A stretch of 64,000 nt of DNA from Apophysomyces variabilis (GCA_002749535.1 MZZL01000389.1:203953-267952); one strand, 5' to 3'. Counted from the stretch's first letter, positions 36,450 to 48,884 are shown. The notes: generated from the letters alone by a model not told the origin. A program made the numbers and translations.

Positions 36450-39308
36450 TCAGTTTGGGTGCGAACCAGACAAGACACGATCCAGATTAAAAGCAGCTAT
36501 AGAACGTGAAAAAGCATAACATCCATTTTTGTTTTAGTTACATTAACAAGCATGGGCTATGCTTTGCTTACCGCTAATGAACGAGATATGGGTGAATGCT
36601 TGAGGGAAATTACCCAACAATTCGCCCGATCTTGCCACTTCTTCCGAAAGCAACCCGAGATGATTTGCATAAGATAGCATCCGTTCAAACATAACGACTG
36701 CTCGCATAAGGAATTTCTTGTCATACTTTCCTGCGCGTGCCAACGCCTCGACAAGCCAAAATGTACACATGGAAAATGCACCCTCTAATCCACCCACGCC
36801 ATCATCCGTAGTCAAGAAATTGTACCGGAACACAAGATCATTCACCACCAAACCGCCTATAAGGGATGAAGAGAGAGAGAAAAAGAAAGAAACAGCACAA
36901 AGTGAAGGGTAAGGAGCAAAGGGGACAATAGCAAGGGAAAAGAAATAGGGAATGATAATAATAATAAAATAATTCATATTAGACACAGGGCAGTAAAAGA
37001 ATCAATCAATCCATTCATCCATCTAACCATTCTTTCCCTACCTTTTTCAGGGGGGAGTAAGATACGCTGTATTGTTGATAACATGCGTGGATCTGTAGGG
37101 GAGCTGAAAAATACAAGTGGCATAATCAAGCAACTCGCATCAACAGCGTCAGGCGACTCCACACTTTGTGTAAAGATCTGCAGTTTCTTGTTGTAGCATT
37201 TCAACTGAATAATTTCGTAAATCTCATCTCGCGTTTTAAGCCATCGATCTCTATCAGGACAAGGAAACATTCGCTTTTCCGCCAAACGAAGACCTAGTAA
37301 AATAGAAAAAAAAGAAATAGACCAGGTAAACACAGAAAGAACAGGGAGAGATAGAGAGACAGACAGTCTCAGTTACCTCGATCAATGGCCACCCAACACA
37401 TCACTAAGGTGTAAGTAAAATGCTGCTTACTCCCACGGACCTCCCAAATGGACATATCGGGTCTGTGATAATTATCACATACGTAGTTCACCAATTTACG
37501 TACAGCCACCCAAATATCATAGGAGACAGGTGCTCCATACTTGTTGTAGAGGTAAATACCATCTAGCAACTCGCCATAGATATCCAGTTGAAGATGATCG
37601 TATGCACCATTGCCTACTCGAACAGGTCTTGAAGAACGATAACCGTCCAAATGATCAAAGTCCACTTCATCGAGCCGTTTCTCTCCATCAATACTATACA
37701 TAATATTCAACGAACCATCTTCGTTCTGACAAAAAAGGAACAGGTAAGAGAAAAAAGAAAAAAAAAGGGTTAGTGTACACCTATTCCTATGCACGGCCCT
37801 TGTCTAACAGAAACGTGCATTTTTCTGTTTGTTTAATTACATTACCAAGTCATTACAGCGAGCTTCAATGTACTGCATATATTTCCCTGCTTCCTGTGTA
37901 AATCCCAGCCTTAATAAGGCATAGATCGTAAATGATGCATCGCGTATCCAAACATAACGATAATCCCAATTCCGTGGCCCTCCGATTGCTAAAATAAAAA
38001 AAAAATTAAGAAAGGTAAGAATGAACAGAACAGGACTGATAAACATTCTATGTCAATGGCATTCATTTACCTTCAGGTAGACCAAAGGTGGGCGCAGCAA
38101 CAACAGCACCTGTCTATCGGCCGCATTGGGACCATAATAAATGAGTTCAGACTTTAGATTTTCCCCCAAAACTTTTTTTTTTTTTTTACCGGTTCGTAGG
38201 TCAATAGTTTCAACGTCAATGCGCTACGCATGACCTTCTCACGCCATCGACCATGGTAGGCACATTGATTAATCCAACTCTGCCAAAACTTGGCTGTCTG
38301 TCGAAACAAGGCTTCGATCAGGCTGGCTGTCAGGGGCGGATCATAGGCCAGCCGTAACCGGCGTTGGCTCATACTTTCAGAAGGCGTAGGCTCAGGTGGC
38401 AATTGACGGAAAACAAAGGTCACCTCTTGTGTCTCCTGCAGCTCAAATTCCGCATACACACCCGGTCCTTTGAAGCCATGTTTGGCTGCATCATGATCAA
38501 CCACCAAATTCACTGCAGGACACTCAAAGTCGCCACACTTGACAAGATAGCGAAGATCCATCCGGAGCGAAGGGGACCGGAAAATGGCTCCTTTGCCTGC
38601 ATAATGCGGCACCTCGTCTTCTGGATATAGTTTTCCCTGGTCGGCCGCGTCCGACAGCAAAGTGTCGTTCTGGCTTTGTTCGGTCGTATGCTCGTCCAGC
38701 GCGTAATTGAAGGCGGGGTAGCATTCCATGCGGAGATGGACCTGGCCTCGAATGATACGGACGGTTCGGATGATCCACGGCAATAAAGGTTTGGAGGACG
38801 TGCGCTGGTTCTGCTCCGGTACATGCATGTAGTCCGTGATCTCCGACACACCATCATCGGACATAAAGCGTGTGGTCAGGATATTGCTGTTCGGTAAATA
38901 CTGTTGCTTGTTCGTTGTATGGGCCTGCGTTGGCGTGATACTGAAATGGCCGCCCTTGTCCTTGTCCAGCATACGGCAGAAGACAGAGGGACTATCAAAT
39001 TTGGGGTAGCACAGAAAATCGATCGAACCATCCATGCCACATAACGCCACCGTGTGCATGTTGCCAATGATACCATAATTCTCAATAGGCAAATAACCGC
39101 GTGTGCGCCCTTCGCGTGGCGCCTCCATCCGATCATAACACACGCCTTGGGTAGATTGCCGTCGGGTATCTGCTATGTACCGCACGCCTTCCGGCAAATC
39201 TTCCACCGGTTGCTGCTCGGCCTCAATTTCAGACTCTAATTGAAGGCCATAGGATTTATCTTTATGATCTGTTTCTTGTTCTTGATATTCATAGGCATCA
39301 GAAGACAT
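36450..39308 (-). CDS. Intracellular GH15-family glycosidase (glucoamylase/trehalase-like)
   Basis: Seven minus-strand exons (38190-39308, 38071-38113, 37846-37988, 37377-37725, 37042-37293, 36572-36856, 36450-36496) give 745 aa. The N-terminal GH15 domain begins at about residue 70 ([37 protein letters not shown]). The catalytic (alpha/alpha)6 barrel has [33 protein letters not shown] (likely general acid in WEVRG), and [17 protein letters not shown] (likely general base). The layout is that of bacterial-type GH15 enzymes, some of which are trehalases, rather than secreted fungal glucoamylase. There is no signal peptide, TM or starch-binding domain, and the first 60 residues are acidic and Gln-rich, so a cytosolic enzyme acting on trehalose or stored glucan is likely. 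Substrate is not decidable from sequence. Confidence 0.88.
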
Positions 39309-39725
39309 CGTGAAGAAAGGGGAGAAAGCTGAAATCTATCGACGATAAATGATCAAAATATTACAAAAGGAAAAGAAAAAAGGTCTTTTTTCTTTTTCTT
39401 TTGGTTGTCGTTTGCTCGAAAGCCAACAATGCCTGAGAATCGGTAAATTTTATATATTCTGAAACTAGCGCCATTGTCCGTGGGTACCAAGTCATGTGGC
39501 GACTGGACCCATGTTTGTTTTGTCAAGCATGACTAAAGTACACAACGCGTATTGACTAAAGCACGACTAATCTTTCCCTCCCCCAACCAATAATCGATCT
39601 CGCTACTTATCCGATTCCCTGAAAGTACGACTTGAGATACGGCGGGGTCGAGACCCTACATCAATGGTCAGTGCTCAGTATTCGGGCGACATAGACACCC
39701 CAACTGATAACAGCACAATGCAGCG
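39309..39725. other. Upstream region of the GH15 gene
   Basis: About 415 bp between the GH15 start and the large satellite tract. It must contain the GH15 promoter. No coding frame. Confidence 0.45.
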
Positions 39726-39742
39726 CACACACACACACACAC
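39726..39742. repeat. (AC)n microsatellite flanking the pyrimidine tract
   Basis: A run of alternating A and C directly precedes a (CT)n run and then the decamer array, giving a compound microsatellite. Z-DNA-prone AC repeats border a triplex-prone CT tract. Confidence 0.9.
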
Positions 39743-40482
39743 TCTCTCTCTCTCTCTCTCTCTCCCTCTCTCTCCCTCTCTCTCCCTCTCTCTCCCTCTC
39801 TCTCCCTCTCTCTCCCTCTCTCTCCCTCTCTCTCCCTCTCTCTCCCTCTCTCTCCCTCTCTCTCCCTCTCTCTCCCTCTCTCTCCCTCTCTCTCCCTCTC
39901 TCTCCCTCTCTCTCCCTCTCTCTCCCTCTCTCTCCCTCTCTCTCCCTCTCTCTCCCTCTCTCTCCCTCTCTCTCCCTCTCTCTCCCTCTCTCTCCCTCTC
40001 TCTCCCTCTCTCTCCCTCTCTCTCCCTCTCTCTCCCTCTCTCTCCCTCTCTCTCCCTCTCTCTCCCTCTCTCTCCCTCTCTCTCCCTCTCTCTCCCTCTC
40101 TCTCCCTCTCTCTCCCTCTCTCTCCCTCTCTCTCCCTCTCTCTCCCTCTCTCTCCCTCTCTCTCCCTCTCTCTCCCTCTCTCTCCCTCTCTCTCCCTCTC
40201 TCTCCCTCTCTCTCCCTCTCTCTCCCTCTCTCTCCCTCTCTCTCCCTCTCTCTCCCTCTCTCTCCCTCTCTCTCCCTCTCTCTCCCTCTCTCTCCCTCTC
40301 TCTCCCTCTCTCTCCCTCTCTCTCCCTCTCTCTCCCTCTCTCTCCCTCTCTCTCCCTCTCTCTCCCTCTCTCTCCCTCTCTCTCCCTCTCTCTCCCTCTC
40401 TCTCCCTCTCTCTCCCTCTCTCTCCCTCTCTCTCCCTCTCTCTCCCTCTCTCTCCCTCTCTCTCCCTCTCTCTCCCTCTCCC
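39742..40482. repeat. 741-bp pure pyrimidine tract with 72 perfect decamer copies
   Basis: On the plus strand no purine occurs between 39742 and 40482. The first part (39742-39760) is plain (CT)n. From 39761 to 40480 the unit TCTCCCTCTC repeats 72 times without a single visible variant. The unit is mirror-symmetric (its reversal is a rotation of itself), so intramolecular triplex (H-DNA) is possible. Because the unit has no stop in any frame, it creates spurious open frames of about 275 codons on both strands; these are not genes. It lies about 430 bp upstream of the GH15 start. Such perfection means recent expansion, active homogenisation or an assembly artefact. Confidence 0.95.
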
Positions 40483-42025
40483 GCACGATGAAATATAGTT
40501 CAATTATAGATATATGGTGTGTGTATGATTACTTGTATCCCTGTTGACGTATTCAGGGAAAGATAGTAACACGGTCAACACATGTGTCAGTGATAAACTT
40601 AGCTGTTTGTGACTACTGGCAGTTCTGTATGATATGATGTAAAAATTTCGACGACTTCATGTCTAAATCGTCGGACGTCTACCAGATTAAGGACTAAATT
40701 CTCAGCCAAGTCGGCACAATAAGCGCTCAATAACCAGCTGTCCTGGTTTATAATTTACATGTTAGGACAAACAAGGAGACGGCAGCGTTGCAGCGATGAT
40801 TGAGCTGGCGCCGAATTTGACTCGGATAAAAACATAAGGTTATCTGAATAACATGGCAGTCGCTATTGGGAGGCCAATGAGGTTATAGGTTATGGAGGAT
40901 ATGTTACGAGTTATTCGTTGTTGAATTTTTGAGAAAATTCATTCTAGGAAAGATCTATGTTTATTTCTGAAAGATCATTGTACGAAAGGATATACACTTA
41001 GCAGAGTGACGCTCTAAGCTATTCGCTTAGAGCTTAACCTTTACAAAGTTTGTATTTATTTCAAAAGTGATAGTTTGGATTCGATTTTGATGGAGAAAAA
41101 CCAAGACATTGTGGGCTTTCAATTTGTTGTGCAAGGGGCTGAGCAATGTGTATATGTATATGTGTGTGTGAGTTTTATAACCAACATGATGTTAAGACTC
41201 GTTGCTAGTAACTTAGATGAAATTTTAAGGTATTAAAAGTGTTAATTTCTCCTTTTTCATTTGTTCTACTTTTTAGTTCGATCAATAAGAACGTGCAGAC
41301 ATGAGTAGATAATGGAACTTTTTAATAATTGCCTACTGTTGTATTGCCAATGACCTTTTACGGAAAGGGTAAGGATGAATATGTGAGCATAGCCTTCATG
41401 TTAATTTTTTTTCCTGAGGAAAGTAAAGAATGCATACGCTACAGTCACACAGCGCAAAAAAGAAGAAAGAAAAGCTAAAGGTACTATTAAATCTTCTCTT
41501 CTCCAACGAACACTATCTCAAAAAAAAAAAAAAAAAAAAAAAGGACAGCTACTGACTGTTCTAACATAATCACTGCGATTGAAGGGCAATAGAAACAAGC
41601 ATAGTTGGCCCTTATTTTTTTTTCAATCATATGCTTACCTGAATTCGTTGCTAGCTTGTGTCATCATGCCCTTACTGAGGCAACAAGTGTCGTGACTATC
41701 ACTGTCTTTCATTTTAGTAAAGGTATCTAGCGAGGTAATTCAAACAGGTAATAGCAAAGTGGAGATATGGCACTTTTGTCGAAGCACTTTTTTGCTCTTG
41801 TTTGTGAAACTGTTTTCTTATAGGAAAAAAACACGATACTTTTATAAGTTGCACTTTGCCTGACTCACGTGTCGCAGGTTAAATGTTCTACCTGGAAAAG
41901 AGTGTTCATGAAACCTTTCTTTCCCTTTTTTTTTTTTGCTTCCTCAAAGTTTTTTTTCTTTTTTGGCTTTGGGCATATCAGAGGGAAATCAAGTTTTTCT
42001 CATTTGAAAAAGGTATAACCGTTTC
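40483..42025. other. Intergenic region between the repeat and the RBR ligase gene
   Basis: About 1.5 kb, AT-rich, with a run of over 20 A at about 41520-41542 and several T tracts. An inverted pair GCTCTAAGC/GCTTAGAGC sits at about 41011-41034. No credible coding frame. Confidence 0.5.
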
Positions 42026-44491
42026 ATGGCACTGCGGAAGCACAAGACACCAACTTTGCGAGCAAGCCAAGAGGTGCAGGTTGCACAACTGGTGGCCTTG
42101 TTTCCAGACGGAGGTATATGTCTGTCTGTCGTCAATAGCATTCAAATGAATGGAAGGGCCTTTTGGATCTTGCAATCTTCTCATCCCACCCAATTTTTTT
42201 TCTGCGGATTTCTCTTTGCTGTAGATCCAGATTACTTCCGATCCTGTCTAGAGCACTATGAAACGGACCATGTGCAACGCGTTGCCGAAAAGATCCTTGC
42301 AAACGGGAGTCATTACCCAACGGTGCCCTCCCATGCAACCAGAACCGACCGTTTGAATCATGCGTTACGCATCCTAGCAACCGATCTCTTCCCCGACTGC
42401 CATGTCGGCTATCTTCGCGAGCAGTTACTACAGTGTCACCACAGTCCCATTGAACAAGTGACCGAGGCTGTGGTGACTGTGCCAGGACCAGAACGCTTAA
42501 TTTGGGGGAAGATCGATCGATCGGATTTCATACGGAGCGAAACCTACAAGTCCGAAGCATTGATGCAGTTAGCCGTGGACTATCCCCAGGTAAATTCTTC
42601 TAAAACAAAAAGGAGAAAAGGATACAAGTATATCCATTCGCCTATACACCTATGTCAATAGGCGTATATAAAACTTAAGAGACCACCTAACGAAAAAAGC
42701 GCTGAATAGATTTGGAAATCGTCCATTCGAGCCGTGTTGGCTGAAAACAACTGGGATTATTTGAATAGTTATGCTCAGTTAGCCGAAATTGGATCAGGTG
42801 GATTCTGGAATTCCATTCGTAACTTCTTTTTGCATTGGTCTTTTACGCGTCGTGGATCATCCTCCTCACCCTCCTCACCCTCTTCGTCCTCCTCGTCCGA
42901 AAATTATGAGCCATCTGAGCCTGAACTAATTGAAGAAATCGGGCAATTAAGACGAAGCAAAGCTGAGGCACAGTCCAACGAGGATGAAAAGATAGCCCAT
43001 CAAATCAATGAGATCGAGTACACAGATTGTGAACAGCTTATCACTTGCCTTTGTTGCTATAGCGACTGCACGTTTGAGCAGCTTGCATTCTGTAGTGAAG
43101 GTGACCATGGGTTCTGTCATTCTTGCATACGACGCTATATTTCGGAGGGTCTTTTCGGTCAGGGTGCTTTGCGCGGCGCAGCCAGGATAGGCTGCATTTC
43201 TTTCTCGGGCTGTCGTGGTTGTCTCCCTTCGCGCATGCTGCAGAGGGTCCTGTCGCAAGATCTATGGTCCGCTTATGAAGCTTCTTTGTTTGAGGCCAAC
43301 ATTAAGCATTCTCATGGTACGATTGTGCAATGTGCTAGTTGTGCATACAGTGAAATCGATGAATCGACCAAACCATTGGCGGCGGCGCTGGAGAAAGCAG
43401 AACCCTTGTTGCGGGTTGCGCGATGGATGATGGTAGCTGCGACCATTTTACTTAGTAGTTTTTTTGATTTACCGTTTATCTTTGTTGTTCTTGCATTCCC
43501 TTTATTTCTGCTCTCACAGTGGGATCTGCGACGTGATATCCAAACGGTCTATGATCGTGTGGTGAGAGAGCGGCGCGGGAATGCGTTTCAATGCCGCAAT
43601 CCGGCTTGTAAGAAACTGACATGCTTACAATGTATGAGAACCATCCGAGGACTACATCAATGTTGGGAAGAAGAACAAGATGGCTTAAGGTTATATGTGG
43701 AAAAGGTTAGCACAAAAAAAACCCAGAACAGCGAAGTTTAAGATGCAAGGAAGATATTAATTATTCCAATATTGTATAGGCCATGGCGGATGCTGTCAAA
43801 CGTACTGTAAGTAGGAATCCATTATTTTTGTACCGATAGCAAAGAAAAAAACTTTCCCTTCTTTTTTGTATTAGTGTCCTGTATGCAATCTTTCGTTTCA
43901 GAAGTCGGACGGATGCAACAAAATAGTTTGCCGATGTGGTACGTAGGACGAAAAGCAGGATATAGTATTGGGCGAGCTGACATGCTAACCAAACCAAAAA
44001 CGAACTAGGTTATGCCATGTGCTATGTGTGCCGACGAGACATTAGCAAACGTAAGTCTCCGAGAAGAAGAACACACATCTTCGCAATAGGTCATTCTAAA
44101 TTTTTATTTTACTACTTCGAATGCAGAGTCCTATTCCCATTTTTGCGATCATTTCCGAGAAGTACCGGGTGCACCATGCGATAAATGTAAAAAGTGTGAC
44201 CTATACAAACTTGATCCAGAAGAGGAAGCCATTCAAAAAGCGGCTGCCAAGGCGCGTAAAGAATATCTGCTTAGCCATCCGGATATAGCGAAGCAAGCAC
44301 CACAAACGGCTCGCATGGCAATCGGACCGCTCACTGCGTTGGAAAAATTTGGTAAAGAATCCAGGAACCCACTACTGACGTGGGCGATGAATGATCCAGT
44401 TGATTTTTATTTTTCCTTCTTTATTTTAGAGCTTTGGCGGGAAGAGTCTGTTTTATGGATATTACAGTGCGGGATGCAATGGCTCGTTTGA
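42026..44491 (+). CDS. RNF216/TRIAD3-like RBR E3 ubiquitin ligase with a hydrophobic hairpin
   Basis: Eight exons (42026-42113, 42225-42589, 42710-43705, 43780-43806, 43875-43938, 44009-44050, 44127-44351, 44430-44491) give 622 aa. RBR ligases pass ubiquitin from E2 to a RING2 cysteine and then to substrate. The N-terminus LVALFPDGDPDYFRSCL resembles RNF216. RING1 is at about 263-300 (CLCCYSDC, FCHSCIRRYI). The IBR region has CASCAYSE and, after an insertion, CRNPACKKLTCLQCMRTI and HQC. RING2 is at about 493-522: CPVCNLSFQKSDGCNKIVC, with the likely catalytic Cys in DGCNK, then CGYAMCYVCR. Inside the IBR, residues 389-420 are strongly hydrophobic (MMVAATILLSSFFDL, FIFVVLAFPLFLL), suggesting membrane anchoring, unusual for RNF216. 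A Ser/Pro run follows an N-terminal helical domain. Confidence 0.85.
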
Positions 44492-46484
44492 GAGACGACG
44501 AAGGAAAAGCGCAATATTCCTATTTAAAATGTACATACGAAAGCTATACCCTATTTTTACCTGTGGAGAAATGAAAGAGAAGCGAAAAATAAATAGTAAT
44601 AATTACTTTGTACAGATATACTATTTCGTTCCTTGCTCTTTGCTTCGGCTTCGTAACACTAAATCTGCAACATAATCTTCCATAACCTGTTGGATGGGTT
44701 ACCGTTGATTCCCTTAAGGTTGGGAAAAAAGCCAATGCCTATTGAAAGTTAGCTAGGATAGCTTAATACTGATGCTGTGAATAGGTTAAAGATAACTATG
44801 TTATCCACACCCAATATGTGGAAAGACCTACATTGTGCAAGGCTAGTAACAAGTTATGCAGTAATGTGGTTCAGCCAATTTGTTCTGGTATGTACCTCAA
44901 GTCCCATAAGTGGGCGCAAAGGCATGATACGAAGTAATTGATGACCTACAGGACTGTATGACACGAGGGCCACGTAAACAGCGGATAATCATCCGTAGTA
45001 TAAAGTGTGCATGAGACCACTTACGCTTCGTGTGCAAGTAAGTTGCATAAATAGAAAATTGATTCTTGAACGAGCCGTGCTGCATCTGTCCGTTAACAGT
45101 ATTTCAATAAAAGAAATAGTAAAATATTCGCTTTTGCATAGATGTGAAAATTGCTAAGAAATACATGAGAAATAGGAACGGATGCTGTTGATATCTTCCA
45201 GTTATACAGTGGTTGAGGATATTTTGTCATGTAGTAAACTGAGGTGTTTACCGGCGCATCTATTGATAAAAAGAAAGAAAAAAATGCAGGCAGGGGAGGG
45301 AGCACAGTTTTGTATAACTTAGTTACTATATTCAAAAAATAAAATTAGCCTTATCTCTACTGTAAATGCTTAAACAAAGACTTGATCGTTCTGGATGCAA
45401 ATGGACAAGTGCGAGCGTTCTAATATCTGTCCGCGCCGATCCCTAATTTGATGCAAGTGCAAGCACACACTTTGTCTATATTTAACTTGCTGATGGTACC
45501 CATCTCTTTCTTCTTCATTGGCAAAATGGTCTCTTTGTAGACCCAGAACTTTCTGCTGAATAAACAATTATGTGCATCAATAAATCTAAGCATATGGAAC
45601 ATGGGTCCTATCATCCAAGTTTGTAAACTCCGCGAAGTAAGGAGAACGGGAAAGGTTGGGAGCGATGGGATAAGACTAATTCTACTTTTCCGATGATTAG
45701 AATAAATCAATGACAAGCACTTTTGTATTGATGATGATCCGCCCAGATATCAAAGAGAAAACCGAGTAAGGAAAGAAGAAAGTAAAACTGTATTGACCCA
45801 GTTTGGTATTCCCCACAGAATCAAATAGAAATCGTGATGCTAGTTATGCCATCGTTGGAGTTTTTGCCACTGAAAAGGGCTATTCTCTCTTAGAAACCGA
45901 AAATGTAGCTTAAGCGAGATTATTGGATCCGATCCTTCAATTCTATCGGTTATAGCAACAGAGTAACACAGCTTGCTAAGGAGACAAGCCTTTTTCAGGT
46001 AGCGCTTTACTGTGATTTTTCCTATACTCATCCTGGCCATCGCCTTAATTTTGCTTCATTTCAACTGTTCCATTTGGAAAAGCGAAAAAGAAAGAAATAG
46101 TGATAATGGATTTTATATATTTGCCTTTTTTTTTCCTCATTTTATTGAAGGGATTCTAGGTGTTTTGGAATATGCTTGCCTTTCATTCAATCTATATCCG
46201 TATACTTGCATACAATCCACTCATGAACGGAAAAAATGAATGACTTCGTACTTACATTGGTACGATATGAAATTAAACTGACCATTTGCTGCACGTAAAA
46301 GGAAAAGAAAACCTTGTTTATCCCGTTCTATGTTGTCTTGTTTGCTTCGCATTGTTGGACTATGCATCCCCCGGTTGTAGCGCTTTCTTCGACTCCGCAA
46401 ACCCTTTTCTTTAACTCTCTTTTTCCTTTCTCTCTTTCTCTTTTTCTTTTCCAGTCCACTTTCTTTTCTTACATTAAAGACTTG
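44492..46484. other. Intergenic region between the two RING-type ligase genes
   Basis: About 2 kb. Short minus-strand frames at 44897-45085, 45370-45716 and 45840-46040 have no motif. A pyrimidine-rich run precedes the next gene at about 46400-46470. I see nothing else. Confidence 0.45.
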
Positions 46485-47384
46485 ATGGTACAGAGAATCA
46501 TGTCCATCCTAAAGGAACATGTAAATGAGAATACATGGCGTACCGGTGACCGCTGTCTTAACCGAGATTCATCTGAGATGGCGTCCGAATTATGCCATAA
46601 ATCTGTTGACTGTGAGGAAACATCTTTGGATGAGCGTGGAATTTACCAATGTAACATTTGGTAATGCAAATTGTCATGGATAGAATGATAACCATAATTT
46701 TTTCCCGTTTATTCTGTTTGTTTTTTGATTTTTTTTTATATATAGTCTGGATATTGCGTGCTATTCCGTCTTAACGTTCTGTGGTCATCTATTCTGGTAA
46801 AGAAAAAAAAAGCATTTGTCTAGTCTATCGGATATCTTTTCCTCTTTGCGACTAATGTGCGGTTTTCTTTGTATTATAGTTGGGCTTGTCTTGCACGATG
46901 GTTTAATCAACAGAGTGGGGATCCTACTTGTCCTGTATGTAAAAAAGGATGCGGGCAAGATAAAGTGATACCCATATATGGACGAGAAAGCGAACCGAAA
47001 CAGTCAACGTAAATGGCGGGGTTTGGATACCATAAAACAGATTTTAACTGTTGCGGTGTTTTTTTAAATAGGGTGGATGATCCGTCGATCCCAAGTCGTC
47101 CTGCAGGCCAGCGACCAGACGTATCAAAGCAGACGCGTTCCACAAGAACTCTTTTTCCTCCCTCTTTATCCAGTTCACTCAATTCAAGCCTATTTTCGTT
47201 TGGTATTTCCATGGTAACTATATCTCTTGGTTTCCGATTGCGTTGCATCGATTACTTACTGCTTCTTTCTTTTTCAAAAAAGCATCGATCGACAGGACCA
47301 ACACAACCTTCAGGAAATGGATTCTTATCAAGACTATTTACAATGCTTTTAAGCTTGTTTATTGTTGCTATTCTACTTAGTTAA
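46485..47384 (+). CDS. RNF5/RNF185-like membrane RING E3 ubiquitin ligase
   Basis: RNF5-type ligases sit in the ER membrane and act in ER-associated degradation. Five exons (46485-46660, 46746-46796, 46880-47008, 47072-47213, 47283-47384) give 199 aa. The RING finger at about residues 57-97 is complete: YQCNICLDIA, TFCGHLFCWACLARW and DPTCPVCKKG. The family box DKVIPIYGRESEPK follows, then RPAGQRPD, both typical of RNF5. The C-terminus has a hydrophobic anchor (FLSRLFTMLLSLFIVAILLS). The Met at 46485 is preferred; another in-frame ATG is five codons later. Splice junctions interrupt the RING twice, each restoring a Cys codon. Confidence 0.92.
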
Positions 47385-47856
47385 TTCGATATTGATGCAC
47401 ATTATTAAAAAGAAAAAAGAAAAGGAAATAAATGACACAAGAGATAATGAGTAATTGTGCAGAAAAAGACGCCATTTCTTGCAAAATCGGCGGCTAAGAT
47501 CACACCATCGTTGCTGAAACAAGCCTGTATTACCATTTTTGACCATTATTTACCAAAGGTGTCTTGTGATAGTTTGGACTGAAAACCATTCAGCCGGATA
47601 GGACTAACGTAGGTGTCAAACCGGCCTACCTTGAACGGTTAATAAATTTCACACGGCTCCTATTTCGGAACACACCAGCCATTCGTGGTGATTGGCTGAT
47701 GTTAGAGTAGGATGGAACACAGCGCCTCGCCATCACCAACCGAAATGTCGCCATCCGATGGCGCAATCCAGCCAATCCAGGCACCGCTATTTTACGCATT
47801 TTTGTTGATGTTTCTCTTCCTTTCTTCTTTATTCATTTTTTTCCTTTTTTTTTTCC
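47385..47856. other. Intergenic region upstream of the bZIP gene
   Basis: About 470 bp with a T-rich leader just before the ATG at 47857. A short frame at 47712 is probably 5' leader. Nothing else seen. Confidence 0.45.
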
Positions 47857-48884
47857 ATGTCTTCTACGCAATTGCCACCAATCTCTTCTTTAGCAGCACA
47901 TTCAGCCGCACCCAAATCACTTCCAATTCTTCCCAAACCGATTACAACAAATACCAATCATCATTGCAATAGTCCTCCTCATCTATCATCCACACCCAGT
48001 CCGGAACTACAGCGACCGTCACTGTATGCCTATCCTGCATGGAATCCATGGAGTAGTAGTAATGCCACCGTATCCACACAACATCAACAACCCCAGCATC
48101 ATCATCACCCATCGCCTCCCTCCATGGATATGAGCCGACGGTCTTCTGATCCAAATGCAAAGCCAACCATGTCTTCCGAAGAAGTCCTTGCCGAAAAACG
48201 AAGACGAAATGCAGGTGCCTCGGCTCGTTTCCGAGATCGAAGGAAACAACGTGAACGAGAAATCCAAGATAGATGCCGACAACTGGAACACCGTACAAGA
48301 GAGTTAGAAGAAGCCCTGCGACGTCTTGATCCCAACCATACCCTCTTACAACATGATGAGGAAGATGCTGACTTGACATCAACAACTACTTCCACCATGG
48401 CTGCTACTGTTTCCTCTTCTTCCCCTTCCAGATTAAGATCCTCTCTATCTCCTCCAGCTACATCGAGTGGCCTAGAAGGGAATGGAGGAGGAACTAGCGG
48501 TGACCGAACGACGCTGAACGATCGGGTGAGCCAGCTGGAACATTTGATGGACCATTTCCGACGGGAAAAAGAAACAGACGCACACAAACTGAAAGAACTT
48601 GAAAAAGAGGTACAGTTATCAATTTGACATGCTCATTAGCGTAGCAACAAAAAAAGGTTTTCGTTAACACGAACATCTCCTCTCTTTTCTAGAATCTTTA
48701 TCTTAAGTCTTTGCTGGTTCCTGTTCACTTGGCTAGCCATGCTAATCGTGTTGTCCCCCCGTCCACACCACCCGCCTCAGTGATTGCACCTTCTCCCCCA
48801 CACTTGTCCTCCGCCTCCATGACAACTGAAGAAGACACTCCATCCAACAAACGCCCTCGATTATCATCTCCCCCCACCCACTAG
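47857..48884 (+). CDS. bZIP transcription factor, Cys3/Met4-like
   Basis: Two exons (47857-48609 and 48693-48884) give 314 aa. The basic region is EKRRRNAGASARFRDRRKQR at about residues 112-131, followed by a heptad region (QLEHRTRELEEALRRL). RRRN-ASARFR-KKKQRE-type basic regions are typical of Neurospora CYS-3, yeast Met4/Met28 and relatives that control sulfur metabolism, so that role is a reasonable guess. The N-terminal 100 residues are Pro/Ser/His-rich. A second coiled coil (DRVSQLEHLMDHFRREKE, then KELEKENLYLKSLLVPV) crosses the intron, so the zipper may be long or interrupted. The C-terminus is Pro/Ser-rich with KRPRLSSPP. Nuclear protein expected. Confidence 0.88.

Noticed and set aside
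39661..40503. Open frames of about 275 codons on both strands within the decamer tract
   Set aside because: The repeat unit lacks stop codons in any frame, so the frames are an automatic result of the satellite. They have no non-repetitive coding content.
41011..41034. Inverted repeat GCTCTAAGC/GCTTAGAGC
   Set aside because: A short hairpin in AT-rich DNA with no associated element; not enough for a mobile element or RNA gene.
47942..48587. Antisense frames over the bZIP gene
   Set aside because: Shadows of the low-complexity Ser/Pro/His coding sequence; the sense strand carries clear bZIP motifs and splicing.
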